From assembly GCF_009910705.1 (NCBI RefSeq), contig NZ_JAAAXJ010000002.1, positions 372,001 through 436,000 of the forward strand: 64,000 nucleotides of DNA, read 5' to 3'. Under the pieces are notes generated by a model that did no database searches, had not been told where the DNA came from, and worked only from the letters and a program-made list of their open reading frames with translations. Positions 42,561-51,884 of the stretch are shown here, one piece after another (the first letter of the stretch is position 1; each line of letters opens with the position of its first letter). Source of the stretch: Microvirga arsenatis (GTDB taxonomy: Bacteria > Pseudomonadota > Alphaproteobacteria > Rhizobiales > Beijerinckiaceae). A program made the translations under genes and the position numbers.

Positions 42561-44072
42561 CTAATCCGCGACGGCCGCCTCCGCGGCCTTCGCGGCGCCG
42601 CCGCGCAGGGGCCGCTCCTCCAGGGCGAGCAGGAAGGCGAGGGACAGGCCGAAGCCCAGGATGGCCGCCACGAACACGGAGCGGAAGACATCCGCGAGAT
42701 CGATGCCGCTTCGGGCGGCCGCCTCGCCCAGGGCCTCGAAGCTCGCGGCTCCCGTCACGCCCGAGCCGCTGAGCACGATGGCGCCGAAGACCGCCACGAT
42801 GAAGGCGCCGCCGAGGGAACGGAAGAAATTGGCCGTGCCGGTCGCCGTGCCCATCTGGTGCGGCGCCACCGCGTTCTGGGTCGTGACCATGGTGACGGGC
42901 AGGACCGTGCCGAGGCCGATGCTGACGATGGCGAGAATGACCTCGACGGCGGCGATCGACAGGGCCTCCCCGTAGAGAACGAGCACGCCCGTGGCCGCCA
43001 TCGCCACCAGGAGCCCGGCGATCGGCAGCCGCTTGTAGTGCGTCACCTTCGCCATGGTGCGGCCGGACAGGGTCGCGCCCACCACGGTGCCGGCCATCAG
43101 GGGGATGAGGGCCAGCCCCGAGAGGCTCGCGGAGAGGCCGCGCACCGTCTCGAAATAGACCGGCAGGTAGATGGTCAGCCCGATATAGGTGCCCATGCCG
43201 AAGCAGGCGGAGAGGGTCGCCATGCGCACGACGGGATTGTGCAGCACGCCCGGCGGGATCAGCGGCTCGGGGGCGAGACGCATGCGCAGAGCGAAGAGAA
43301 CCCACAGGGCGAGCGAGCCCGCCAGAAGCCCGAGGATCGGCCCGGAGCCCCAGGCATAGCGGATGCCGCCCCAGCTCAGGGCCAGGAGCAGGACGACGGT
43401 GGCCGTGACGAGCAGGGCGGCCCCGAGAAGATCGAGCCGGTGCGGGCGCTCGAACCGGGGCAGGCGCTTCAGGCTGCGATAGGCGATCGCGAAGGCGAGG
43501 AGGCCGAGCGGCAGGTTGATCCAGAAGATCACCGACCAGTGCAGCTTCTCGGCGAAGAAGCCGCCGAGCACCGGCCCGAGCAGGCTCGACGTCATGAACA
43601 CGCTCGCGAAATAGACCTGATAGCGCCCGCGCTCCTTCGGCGGCACGAGATCGGCGATGATGGTCTGGGCCAGCGCGATCAGCCCGCCCCCGCCGATGCC
43701 CTGCAGGCCGCGGGCGAGGATGAGCGCGAACATGGTCGGAGCCAGCGCGCAGGCGATGGAGCCGACGATGAAGACCACGATGCCGATCAGCATGATGCTG
43801 CGCCGGCCATAGGAATCGCTGAGCTTGCCGTAGAGCGGCGTCACGGCGGTGGAGGTCAGGAGATAGACCGTCACGATCCAGGACAGGTGCTCCAGGTCGC
43901 CGAGCTCGCGCCCGATGGTCGGAAGGGCGGTCGCGATGATCGTCTGGTCGAGCGCCGCCAGGAACATGGCGAGCAGCACGCCCACGATGATGGTGCGGAT
44001 CTCGGCCTGGCTCAGGGCGGGTTTCCGGTCGGCACGGGTCTGTGGTGCGGGTGATTGATCCATCGGGTCCAT
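42561..44072 (-). CDS. MFS multidrug transporter of the DHA2 (EmrB/QacA) type
   Basis: A 503-residue protein with 14 predicted membrane helices. Family marks are FLAALDQTIIATALPTIG in helix 1, the loop motif GKLSDSYGRRSIMLIG and helix 5 motif GPVLGGFF. These transporters export drugs or organic acids with protons. No EmrA-type adaptor or TetR regulator is adjacent. ATG 44072 (MDPMDQ) is chosen; an ATG nine bases later is possible. Confidence 0.92.
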   Translation of the reverse strand: MDPMDQSPAPQTRADRKPALSQAEIRTIIVGVLLAMFLAALDQTIIATALPTIGRELGDLEHLSWIVTVYLLTSTAVTPLYGKLSDSYGRRSIMLIGIVVFIVGSIACALAPTMFALILARGLQGIGGGGLIALAQTIIADLVPPKERGRYQVYFASVFMTSSLLGPVLGGFFAEKLHWSVIFWINLPLGLLAFAIAYRSLKRLPRFERPHRLDLLGAALLVTATVVLLLALSWGGIRYAWGSGPILGLLAGSLALWVLFALRMRLAPEPLIPPGVLHNPVVRMATLSACFGMGTYIGLTIYLPVYFETVRGLSASLSGLALIPLMAGTVVGATLSGRTMAKVTHYKRLPIAGLLVAMAATGVLVLYGEALSIAAVEVILAIVSIGLGTVLPVTMVTTQNAVAPHQMGTATGTANFFRSLGGAFIVAVFGAIVLSGSGVTGAASFEALGEAAARSGIDLADVFRSVFVAAILGFGLSLAFLLALEERPLRGGAAKAAEAAVAD

Positions 44073-44239
44073 CGCGTTCCGGCAGGCACATCTAGGGGAG
44101 GGGCCGCCGCCGTGCCGGATCATCCTTTGCAGGTCTGGTATGCGTTCGCGTCGAAGAATGGACCAAGCGCCGGCTCCGTCCACAGGTTCCGTCCGCGGAT
44201 GCTGGCACCGGAGAGCGCTGTTCCTCTATTGTTCGCGCC

Positions 44240-45430
44240 ATGCCGATCCGCACCCGAATCACCCTCGCCCAGGCCCGGCGCATCGCCCTGGCGGCCCAGG
44301 GGCTTCACGAGGGCCGCCCCGCCGCCGCCTCCCGGCGCCACCTGAGCCGTGCGCTGCAGCGCTCGCACCTCCTGCAGATCGACTCGGTCAACGTGCTGGT
44401 GCGGGCCCATTACATGCCCCTGTTCTCGCGGCTCGGGGCCTATGACCGGGGCCTTCTCGAAACGATCGCCTACCACCGGCGCAGGCGCGAGACCTTCGAG
44501 TACTGGGGCCACGAGGCCTCCCTGATCCGCCTCGACCTGCAGCCGCTCTTCCGCTGGCGCATGGCCCGCGCCGCCCGGGGCGAGGGCATCTATGGGGGCC
44601 TCGCCCGATTCGGGCGCGAGAAGCGCGCCTTCATCGAGGAGGTGCGCCGCGAGATCGCGCTGCGCGGACCCATCGGGGCGGGCGAGCTCTCCATCGGCGG
44701 CAAGGGCCAGGGCTCCTGGTGGGGCTGGAGCGACGGCAAGCGGGCGCTCGAATGGCTGTTCTGGGCCGGCGAGGTCACCACCGCGGCGCGGCGCGGCTTC
44801 GAGCGCCTCTACGACCTGCCGGAGCGGGTGCTGCCGCCCGAGATCCTGAACGCGCCGACACCCTCGGCGGAGGAGGCGCAGCGGGAACTCCTGCGCCTCT
44901 CCATCCGCGCGCTCGGCATCGCCTCGGAGCGCTGCCTGCGCGACTATTTCCGCCTGGAGCCGCAGGACGCCAAGGCGCGCATTCCCGAACTGGTGGAGGC
45001 GGGCGATCTCATCCCGGTCACGGTCGAGGGCTGGGGCCCGGTCTATCTCGACCCGCAGGCGAAGATCCCGCGCCGGGTCGAGGCGCGGGCGCTGGTGTCG
45101 CCCTTCGACCCCATCGTCTGGGAGCGCACGCGCACGGAGCGCCTGTTCGACTTCCGCTACCGCATCGAGATCTACACGCCCGCCGAGAAGCGGGAATTCG
45201 GCTATTACTGCCTGCCCTTCGTGCTGGGCGAGCGGATCGTCGCCCGCACGGACCTGAAGGCCGACCGCGCCGCGGGCAATCTCATCGTCCATTCCATTCA
45301 TCCGGAGGCCGGGGTTACGCCGGAGGAGATCGCCCCCGCGCTTGGAGATGAATTGCGTCTCATGACCGAGTGGCTCAACCTCGGCTCCATCACCGCGCCG
45401 AAGGAGTGGCGGAGGCGGCTGCAGGTTTGA
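44240..45430 (+). CDS. YcaQ/AlkX-type winged-helix DNA glycosylase
   Basis: A 396-residue protein of the HTH_42 family. Residues 40-65 (LLQIDSVNVLVRAHYMPLFS) hold the QxD-type catalytic region of YcaQ and relatives, which excise alkylated bases and unhook DNA interstrand crosslinks. Three winged-helix units are suggested by GPIGAGELSIGGKG, EWLFWAGEVTTAARRGFERL and RLSIRALGIASERCLRDYF; ALVSPFDPIVWERTRTERLF near 300 is a family mark. Divergent from the MFS gene; it is not in an operon. Confidence 0.88.
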   Translation: MPIRTRITLAQARRIALAAQGLHEGRPAAASRRHLSRALQRSHLLQIDSVNVLVRAHYMPLFSRLGAYDRGLLETIAYHRRRRETFEYWGHEASLIRLDLQPLFRWRMARAARGEGIYGGLARFGREKRAFIEEVRREIALRGPIGAGELSIGGKGQGSWWGWSDGKRALEWLFWAGEVTTAARRGFERLYDLPERVLPPEILNAPTPSAEEAQRELLRLSIRALGIASERCLRDYFRLEPQDAKARIPELVEAGDLIPVTVEGWGPVYLDPQAKIPRRVEARALVSPFDPIVWERTRTERLFDFRYRIEIYTPAEKREFGYYCLPFVLGERIVARTDLKADRAAGNLIVHSIHPEAGVTPEEIAPALGDELRLMTEWLNLGSITAPKEWRRRLQV

Positions 45431-45475
45431 CGGCAGCGATCCCAGCCTGCAAGCACCAAGACTGATGACCACCGC

Positions 45476-45563
45476 GTCATGGCCGGGCTTGTCCCGGCCA
45501 TCTCGATCCGAAGAGCGCGGCGCTTCAAAAAATTCGGATCACCGGCACAAGGCCGGTGATGAC
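45476..45563. repeat. Short inverted-repeat element
   Basis: Imperfect inverted arms: GTCATGGCCGGGCTTGTCCC at one end and ACAAGGCCGGTGATGAC at the other, each also a hairpin on its own, with GATCCGAA/TTCGGATC inside. It is a common alphaproteobacterial intergenic palindrome type. Confidence 0.6.
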
Positions 45564-45622
45564 GTCCGTAGAGAACTGAAGCCCCTCGCCAGACGCCCCA
45601 TCCTTTCCTATGTCATGAGGCC

Positions 45623-46375
45623 ATGAACACGCTTCTCGCCCCCGCCACCCGCCTGTGGATCCGCCTGCGGCTCAACGAGATCGGCCCGCTCCTGTCGCTT
45701 TCGGCCTGCGGCTTCTTCGCCTGGGCCTTCATCGAGCTTGCCGACGAGGTGCAGGAGGGCGAGACCCATGCGCTCGACAGCGAGCTCCTGCTGGCCCTGC
45801 GCGATCCGCAGAACCCGGCCAATCCCCTCGGCCCCTCCTGGCTCGAGGAATCGGCGCGGGACATCACGGGGCTCGGCGGCTACGCCATCCTGTCGATCAT
45901 CACCCTGGCCACATGGGTCTATCTGCTCATGACCCGCAGGCAGGGCGCGGCGCTTCTGGTGCTGATCGCCATCGTCGGCGGCATGCTGATCTCCACCGGC
46001 CTCAAGATGGGCTTCGAGCGGCCCCGTCCTGACCTGGTGCCCCATGCCACCCGGATCTACACCGCAAGCTTCCCCAGCGGCCATGCCATGATGTCGGCCA
46101 TCACCTATCTGACCCTCGGCGCCCTGCTCGCCCGGGTGGAGAGGAGCCGGCGCGCCAGCGCCTTCATCATGGGGCTTGCCATCGTCATGACCCTGCTGGT
46201 CGGCGTGAGCCGCGTCTATCTCGGCGTCCACTGGCCGAGCGACGTGGTGGCCGGCTGGGCGGTGGGTGCCGCGTGGGCGGCCCTGTGCTGGTTCGTGGCC
46301 CTGCAGCTGCAGCGGCGCGGGCAAGTAGAGAGGCCGGGAGAGACCTCGCCCGCATCGGACGCCAAGCCGGAATGA
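45623..46375 (+). CDS. PAP2-family membrane phosphatase
   Basis: A 250-residue protein with six membrane helices and the three-part acid phosphatase signature: KMGFERPRPD, PSGHAM and SRVYLGVHWPSDVVAGW. It probably dephosphorylates a lipid such as undecaprenyl pyrophosphate or phosphatidic acid at the periplasmic face. ATG 45623 sits just after a short CDS-free gap. Its stop overlaps the recX start (ATGA), so the two are translationally coupled. Confidence 0.92.
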   Translation: MNTLLAPATRLWIRLRLNEIGPLLSLSACGFFAWAFIELADEVQEGETHALDSELLLALRDPQNPANPLGPSWLEESARDITGLGGYAILSIITLATWVYLLMTRRQGAALLVLIAIVGGMLISTGLKMGFERPRPDLVPHATRIYTASFPSGHAMMSAITYLTLGALLARVERSRRASAFIMGLAIVMTLLVGVSRVYLGVHWPSDVVAGWAVGAAWAALCWFVALQLQRRGQVERPGETSPASDAKPE

Positions 46376-46920
46376 CGGACGCAACCGACAAGCCCCTCGC
46401 TAAACCGCCGCGCAAGGTGACGGAGGCCTATCTGCAGCGGGCGGCGCTCGCCTATCTGGAGCGCTATGCCTCCTCGGCGGAGAACCTGCGCCGCGTGCTC
46501 CGGCGCAAGGTGGACAAGCGCTGCCGCCTGCGCGGCGAGGACCCGGCCGAGTTCCAGGACATGATCGACGAGGCGGTGGCCAAAAGCCTGCGCAGCGGCC
46601 TCATCGACGACACGCGCTATGCGCAGGCCCGCGTCGCCACCCTGCGCCGCCGGGGCGGCTCCGCCCGCGCCATCCAGGCGAAGCTCTCCGCCAAGGGAGT
46701 CGACCGCACCACCATCGCGGCAGCGCTCGAAGATGGCCACGAGGACGACGAGGAGCAGGCGGCCCGCGCCTTCGCCCGCCGCCGCAAGCTCGGACCCTTC
46801 CGGCCCGGCGAGCGCGCGCCCTACCGCGACAAGGATCTGGCCGCCATGGCCCGCGCGGGCTTCCGCTTCGACGTGGCGCGCAGCGTCATCGAGGGCGAGC
46901 GGGACAAGGACGAAGCCTAG
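46372..46920 (+). CDS. recX: RecX-family regulatory protein
   Basis: A 182-residue protein with the RecX three-helix repeats: ALAYLERYASSAENLRRVLR, LIDDTRYAQARVATLRRRGG and RAIQAKLSAKGVDRTTIAAA. The N-terminal 20 and C-terminal 25 residues are charged. RecX normally inhibits RecA filaments. recA is not beside it; instead it is coupled to a PAP2 phosphatase (4-bp overlap). A hairpin terminator follows. Confidence 0.85.
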   Translation: MTDATDKPLAKPPRKVTEAYLQRAALAYLERYASSAENLRRVLRRKVDKRCRLRGEDPAEFQDMIDEAVAKSLRSGLIDDTRYAQARVATLRRRGGSARAIQAKLSAKGVDRTTIAAALEDGHEDDEEQAARAFARRRKLGPFRPGERAPYRDKDLAAMARAGFRFDVARSVIEGERDKDEA

Positions 46921-46948
46921 AGCTGATTCCTCTGACGTGGAATCAGCT
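46921..46948. terminator. Terminator between convergent genes
   Basis: AGCTGATTCC (46921-46930) pairs with GGAATCAGCT (46939-46948), a perfect 10-bp stem directly after the recX stop codon. No strong T-run follows. It resembles a recurrent rhizobial intergenic palindrome. Confidence 0.6.
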
Positions 46949-47010
46949 CTAGTCTTTGCTTAGCCACGCTTTTTGGCGGCGAACCGGACCCACTTCGCTA
47001 AAAAAGCGCT

Positions 47011-47559
47011 TTAGGTGCCGTCCCGCACGAACATGATCGTGGGATTGTCCTTGTAGGTGGTGCGGCACAGTTCCCGGTAGCCGCATTTCTGAGCCACGCG
47101 AATGGAGGGCGCGTTCTCCGGAGCAATGATGCAGGCGGTCCGCACCGGGCCGAAATGCGCCTCGCCCCAGGCAATGACGGCGCGCGCAGCCTCCGTCGCA
47201 TAGCCCCTGCCCTGCGCATGGGGCGCGAGCGCCCAGCCGATCTCGGGCATGCCGTCGAGGGACGGCTCGATCTCGCGCCGGAAATTGGAGAAGCCCGCCT
47301 CGCCGACGAAGCGTCCGGTCTCCCTTTCCACGACGACCCAGTAGCCGAAGCCGAGCAGCGACCAATGGCCGGCATAGCGCAGGAGGCGCGACCAGGTCTC
47401 CTCGCGGGTGGAGGGCTTGCCGCCGATGAAGCGGGTCACCTCCGGATCGCTCCACAGGGCGAGGCTGTCGGGAAAGTCGTCCAGCCGGTGCCCGCGCAGG
47501 ATCAGGCGCTCGGTCTCAATGTCGGGAGCAAGACCAGGCGAAGGAGCGTGACTGGACAT
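47011..47559 (-). CDS. GNAT acetyltransferase (RimJ/RimL-like)
   Basis: A 182-residue protein with the Acetyltransf_3 layout: ERLILRGHRLDDFPD at the start, GEAGFSNFRREIEPSLDG, and the acetyl-CoA loop APHAQGRGYATEAARAV, then ENAPSIRVAQKCGYRELCR. Members acetylate ribosomal proteins, other protein N-termini or small amines. Substrate unknown. ATG 47559. It is convergent with recX. Confidence 0.9.
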   Translation of the reverse strand: MSSHAPSPGLAPDIETERLILRGHRLDDFPDSLALWSDPEVTRFIGGKPSTREETWSRLLRYAGHWSLLGFGYWVVVERETGRFVGEAGFSNFRREIEPSLDGMPEIGWALAPHAQGRGYATEAARAVIAWGEAHFGPVRTACIIAPENAPSIRVAQKCGYRELCRTTYKDNPTIMFVRDGT

Positions 47560-47601
47560 CGGAAAACCCGGTTGTAGCAGTGTTTGCAGGATCGACCGTG
47601 T

Positions 47602-48243
47602 TCATAGCAGCCCGGCCCCCACATTGACCGCAAGCGCCAGAACAGTGGTGTTGAAGAGGAAGGACAGGATCGTGTGCGCCAGCGCGAGGCGGCGCATGCG
47701 CCGGGAGACGATCGCCACGTCGGAGGTCTGGGCCGCCGCACCGAGATTGAACGAGAAATACAGGAAGTCCCAGTAGTCAGGCCGGTTTTCATGCGGGAAG
47801 ACCAGGCCCCGGCGCTCGCCCCCATCGCCGTAATATTCGTGCGCGTAGTGAATGGCGTAGATGGTGTGCACGAAGAACCATGAGCACAGGATGGTGACAG
47901 CGGCGATCCCGAGGCGGGAGGCCTGCTGCCCCGCCTGACCATCGCGGATCCCGGCGAGCTCCACGGCGATGGCGGCGAGGCTGGCGACGGAGGCCGCCAG
48001 CGTCAGGGCGAGAACCACGACGGCGCTCTCGTCCTCTTGCGCCGCCCGCTCCTGCATCTTGGCCGTGGAGGAACGCAAGGCCATGATCCCGGCGAGCGCG
48101 AGGTAGCACACGACCCCGATGTCCCACGCCGCGAGCAGGCGCGAGTTCACCAGCCACGACCACGGCAGAGCGGCAAAGACCAGGCAGGCCACGACGGCCG
48201 AGCCGAGAAGCCGCGGACGCAGGCGGGCCTCGAGATGGATCAT
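47602..48243 (-). CDS. DUF1345 membrane protein
   Basis: A 213-residue protein with five or six membrane helices. The C-terminal half carries the DUF1345 pattern: SWFFVHTIYAIHYAHEYYGD, NRPDYWDFLYFSFNLGAAAQ and SDVAIVSRRMRRLALAH, a region resembling the pore part of small ion channels. Function not established. It lies 42 nt upstream of the GNAT gene on the same strand. Confidence 0.85.
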   Translation of the reverse strand: MIHLEARLRPRLLGSAVVACLVFAALPWSWLVNSRLLAAWDIGVVCYLALAGIMALRSSTAKMQERAAQEDESAVVVLALTLAASVASLAAIAVELAGIRDGQAGQQASRLGIAAVTILCSWFFVHTIYAIHYAHEYYGDGGERRGLVFPHENRPDYWDFLYFSFNLGAAAQTSDVAIVSRRMRRLALAHTILSFLFNTTVLALAVNVGAGLL

Positions 48244-48330
48244 GGCTCACCTCGTCACGCAAATGGCGGCCTCTGGAGGTTGGCCGTCCCTGTTCTAGAT
48301 CACCAAGCCTCACTGCATAAGGAGATCAGG

Positions 48331-48753
48331 ATGAACCGCAAGGCAAGAGCCGTCTGGCAGGGCACGGGCAAGGAGGGCACCGGCCACCTCACCTCGGATT
48401 CCGGCGTTCTGTCCTCGACGCCCTATTCCTTCAAGACCCGCTTCGAGAACGAGAAGGGCACGAACCCGGAGGAGCTGATCGCGGCCGCCCATGCGGGCTG
48501 CTTCACCATGGCGCTCGCCTTCCAGCTTCAGGGCGCGGGCTTCACGCCGACCGAGCTCGCCACGGAGGCGGTGGTCTCCCTCGAGCAGGAAGGCAGCGGA
48601 TTTGCGATCAGGAAATCGGCGCTTACCCTCAAGGCCAATGTGCCGGGCATCGACCGCGGCAAATTCGAGGAGCTCGCCCGCGCGGCGGAGAAGAACTGCC
48701 CCGTGTCGAAGGTGCTCAACGCCGAGATCACGATGGATTTCACGCTGGCGTAA
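48331..48753 (+). CDS. OsmC-family peroxiredoxin
   Basis: A 140-residue protein of the OsmC/Ohr group. The two redox cysteines are in AAHAGCFTMAL (C57) and KNCPVSKVL (C123); GTNPEELIAAAH is a family mark. It reduces organic hydroperoxides using dihydrolipoamide. AGGAGATCAGG lies before ATG 48331. Divergent from the DUF1345 gene. Confidence 0.92.
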   Translation: MNRKARAVWQGTGKEGTGHLTSDSGVLSSTPYSFKTRFENEKGTNPEELIAAAHAGCFTMALAFQLQGAGFTPTELATEAVVSLEQEGSGFAIRKSALTLKANVPGIDRGKFEELARAAEKNCPVSKVLNAEITMDFTLA

Positions 48754-48770
48754 CTTCCCTATCAATCACC

Positions 48771-48991
48771 CGTCATCCCGGGGCTGCGCGGCAGAACCCG
48801 GGATCGTCCGACGAGAGTGGCGCCGGAAACCCTCCTCCCCCCTTGTGGGGTGGAGGTGTGAGCGCTCACCTCATAAGGTCTGGCGCCGTTTCAGTGCCGG
48901 CACCCCACCCTGGCCCTCCCCACAAGGGGGAGGGAAACCCGCGCTCGATTCTGAAGGCGATCCCGGATCGGCTGGCGCGTCCGGGATGACG
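48771..48991. repeat. Nested inverted-repeat element (REP/MITE-like)
   Basis: Outer arms CGTCATCCCGG (48771-48781) and CCGGGATGACG (48981-48991). Inner arms 48826-48850 and 48914-48939 are of the CCTCCCCCTTGTGGGG type seen at 42.14, 52.08 and 53.86 kb. Two repeat families are nested in one intergenic space. Confidence 0.7.
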
Positions 48992-49008
48992 CGTGAAGCT
49001 TCGGCCTG

Positions 49009-49992
49009 CTACGACCCCGCCTTCTTATAGGCATCCACGATGGCCTGACCTTCGGGACCGGCCTTCTTCAGCCAATCCGCCGTGAGCTGCTCGCCGATCT
49101 TCAGGAGGCCTGCCTTCAGCTCGGGGCCGGGGGGCTGCACCTTCATGCCCTTGGCGGCCATCTGCTCCACGTACCACTTGGTCTTTTCCTGCGCGGTCTT
49201 CCAGCCGCGCTCCTCGGCCGTCTTGGCGGCCTTGAGCACCGCCTCCTGCGCTGGCTTGTCGAGGGCATCGAACGCGGCCTTGTTGACGAAGGTGATGTTC
49301 TTCGGGATCCAGGCCTGGGTGTCGTAGAAGTGGGTGAGCGATTCCCACACCTTCGAATCGTAGCCGGTCGCGCCCGAGGTCATGAAGGTGTTGACCACGC
49401 CGGTGGCGAGCGCCTGGGGCAGATCGGCGGCCTGCACCGTCACCGGCTGCGCGCCGACGAGCTCGGCGATGCGCGCGGTGCCCGGATTGTAGGAGCGCCA
49501 CTTCACGCCCTTCAGGTCCTCGACGGTGTTGATGTCCTTCTTGGCGAAGATGCCTTGCGGCGGCCATGGAACGGCAAAGAGCAGCATCAGGCCCTGGCCG
49601 GACAGCTTCTTCTCCAGGGCCGGGCGCTGCACGTCCCAGAGCTTCTTCGCCTGGTCGAACGAGGTGGCGAGGAAGGGCACCACGTCGAGGCCGTAGACCG
49701 GATCCTCGTTCTCGTGGAGCGACATCAGCACCTCGCCGGCCTGGGCCTGGCCGGTCTGCACCGCGCGCTTGATCTCCGGCGCCTTGAACAGGGAGGCGTT
49801 GCCGTGAACCGCGATCTGCAGCTTGCCGCCGGTGGCGTCCGCCACGTCCTTGGCGAAGAGCGACAGGTTCTCGGTATGGAAGTTGTCCTGCGGATAGGCC
49901 GCGGGCAGGTTCCACTTGGTCTGCGCCAGCGCGGGGGCTGCCATCAGCAGCGCACCGGCGAGGCTTAGGGTGAGGCGCGTCATGTGTTTCAT
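49009..49992 (-). CDS. dctP: TRAP transporter substrate-binding protein (DctP)
   Basis: A 327-residue periplasmic protein. Residues 1-24 are a signal peptide ending in ALAQ. The DctP marks are FHTENLSLFAKDVADATGG near 40, NASLFKAPEIKRAVQTGQ, WPPQGIFAKKDINTVEDLKG and the carboxylate-contact region KWRSYNPGTARIAELVGAQP with its Arg. It delivers an organic acid to the DctQM membrane part encoded just upstream on the same strand (32-nt gap). Ligand unknown. Confidence 0.92.
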   Translation of the reverse strand: MKHMTRLTLSLAGALLMAAPALAQTKWNLPAAYPQDNFHTENLSLFAKDVADATGGKLQIAVHGNASLFKAPEIKRAVQTGQAQAGEVLMSLHENEDPVYGLDVVPFLATSFDQAKKLWDVQRPALEKKLSGQGLMLLFAVPWPPQGIFAKKDINTVEDLKGVKWRSYNPGTARIAELVGAQPVTVQAADLPQALATGVVNTFMTSGATGYDSKVWESLTHFYDTQAWIPKNITFVNKAAFDALDKPAQEAVLKAAKTAEERGWKTAQEKTKWYVEQMAAKGMKVQPPGPELKAGLLKIGEQLTADWLKKAGPEGQAIVDAYKKAGS

Positions 49993-50024
49993 CGGTCTGT
50001 CTCCCTCTGCTGTTGTGAACGACG

Positions 50025-51332
50025 CTAGTCCGGAAAGGCCATCTGCGGAAGCACCATGACGATCTGCGGAAAGACCGTGATGATCGCCACCGCCACCACG
50101 AGCAGGAAAAAGAACGGCAGCGAGGCGAGCGCCACCGTGTTCGAATCCCTGCCCGACATGGTCTGGAGCACGAAGAGGTTGAAGCCGACCGGCGGCGACA
50201 CCTCCGCCATCTCGACCACGAGAATGAGGAAGATGCCGAACCAGATCAGATCGAAGCCCGCCGTCTTCACCATCGGTATCACCACCGCCGTGGTGAGCAC
50301 GATCATGGAGATGCCGTCGAGCGCGGTGCCGAGCAGGATGTACATGATCGTGAGCGCGGCGATGAGCGCATAGGGCGAGAGGTTCAGCCCGTCGACCCAA
50401 GTGGCGAGCGCCTGCGGAATGCCCGTATAGGCCATGGAGGTCGACATGAACGAGGCACCCGCCAGGATCAGCATGATCATGCAGGTGATCCGCGTCGTGC
50501 CCATGACGCTCTTCCAGAACGAATCCCACGACAGGGAGCCCGACCACCAGGCGATGGCGAGAGAGCCGAGCACGCCCCAGGCGGCGCATTCCGTCGCCGT
50601 GGCCCAGCCGAGCAGCAGGGTGAGGAAGACGAGCGCGATCAGGAGCGCCACGGGGATGAGGTTGGCCGATTCCCGCACCTTCTCGCGAAAGCTCATGGCG
50701 GGCTCGGGCGGCGGCGCCTTCTTCGGGTTGAGCAGCGACCAGACGGCGATATAGCCGGAATAGAGCGCCATCACGAGAAGGCCCGGCAGGAAGCCTGCCA
50801 GAAAAATCTGGATGATGGAGACGTTCGCGGCCACCGCATAGACCACCATGGTGATCGAGGGCGGGATGAGGATGCCGAGCGTGCCGGCACCCGCGAGGCT
50901 GCCTAGGCTCACCATGTCGTCGTAGCCGCGCTTCTTGAGTTCCGGCAGGGCGATCTTGGCCACCGTCGCGCAGGTGGCGGCGGACGAGCCGGAGACGGAG
51001 CCGAAGAGGCCGCAGGCGAGCACGTTGACGTGCATCAGCCGCCCGGGCAGCCAGTTGAGCCAGGGGGCAAGCCCCCGGAACATCTCCTCCGACAGGCGCG
51101 TGCGGAACAGGATCTCGCCCATCCAGATGAAGAGCGGCAAGGCGGCCAGCGTCCAGGAGGCGGAATTGCCCCAGATCGTGGTGGCGAGCACCGAGCCCGC
51201 CGGAATGCCGCCGCCCACGAACTGCATGCCGACCCAGCCGCAGGCCATGAGCGCGATGGCGATCCAGACGCCGCCGGCGAGCAGCACCGCCAGCAGCAGG
51301 AGCAGAAGCCCTGAGATCTCGATGAGCTCCAT
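50025..51332 (-). CDS. dctM: TRAP transporter large permease (DctM)
   Basis: A 435-residue protein with about 12 membrane helices. Family segments are LFIWMGEILFRTRLSEEMFR, LACGLFGSVSGSSAATCATV, GTLGILIPPSITMVVYAVAA and LNLSPYALIAALTIMYILLG. It forms the Na+-driven transport unit with DctQ. It follows dctQ by 6 nt and precedes dctP by 32 nt. Confidence 0.95.
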   Translation of the reverse strand: MELIEISGLLLLLLAVLLAGGVWIAIALMACGWVGMQFVGGGIPAGSVLATTIWGNSASWTLAALPLFIWMGEILFRTRLSEEMFRGLAPWLNWLPGRLMHVNVLACGLFGSVSGSSAATCATVAKIALPELKKRGYDDMVSLGSLAGAGTLGILIPPSITMVVYAVAANVSIIQIFLAGFLPGLLVMALYSGYIAVWSLLNPKKAPPPEPAMSFREKVRESANLIPVALLIALVFLTLLLGWATATECAAWGVLGSLAIAWWSGSLSWDSFWKSVMGTTRITCMIMLILAGASFMSTSMAYTGIPQALATWVDGLNLSPYALIAALTIMYILLGTALDGISMIVLTTAVVIPMVKTAGFDLIWFGIFLILVVEMAEVSPPVGFNLFVLQTMSGRDSNTVALASLPFFFLLVVAVAIITVFPQIVMVLPQMAFPD

Positions 51333-51338
51333 TGCGCC

Positions 51339-51884
51339 CTACACCCCGCTCTGGAGCGCGCGCTCCACCACCTCTTCGGCGGTGGCGGGAGGCGGCTTCT
51401 CGTAGCGCGGATCGCCGCCGCGCAGCACGTGGACGAACTCGTCCAGGAAAGCGATGAACAGGATCACGAGACCGGTGGCATAGCCGATCTGCGGGATCCA
51501 GAGCGGGATCGCCAGCACCCCTTGAGCCATGTCGTTGAAGCGCCAGCTGTCATAGGTGAGCTGCACCGCGTGCCAGGCGAAGAAGCCCACGAAGCCGAGG
51601 CCGATCACCAGAGAGAAGATTTCGAACCACCAGCGGGTTCGCCCCTGCAGACGATCGACCAGCAATCCCACCCGGATCATCTCCCCGGACCGGAAGGTAT
51701 GGGCCAACCCCAAGAACGCCATCGCGGCCATCGACCAGGAGGCGAGATCGTCCCCGGCCGGAATGTTGATTCCCACACCGCGCCCGAGGGACAGGCCCAT
51801 CATGAGGAGAAAGATGATGAGGAGAAACAGGCCGGCGAGATAGCCGGCGAGGAGGTAGAGACCGTCGAGGGCGGAACGGAGCAT
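51339..51884 (-). CDS. dctQ: TRAP transporter small permease (DctQ)
   Basis: A 181-residue protein with four membrane helices: YLLAGYLAGLFLLIIFLLMM, DDLASWSMAAMAFLGLAHTF, WWFEIFSLVIGLGFVGFFAW and QIGYATGLVILFIAFLDEFV. RSGEMIRVGLLVDRL is the DctQ mark. First gene of the dctQMP operon; ATG 51884. Confidence 0.9.
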   Translation of the reverse strand: MLRSALDGLYLLAGYLAGLFLLIIFLLMMGLSLGRGVGINIPAGDDLASWSMAAMAFLGLAHTFRSGEMIRVGLLVDRLQGRTRWWFEIFSLVIGLGFVGFFAWHAVQLTYDSWRFNDMAQGVLAIPLWIPQIGYATGLVILFIAFLDEFVHVLRGGDPRYEKPPPATAEEVVERALQSGV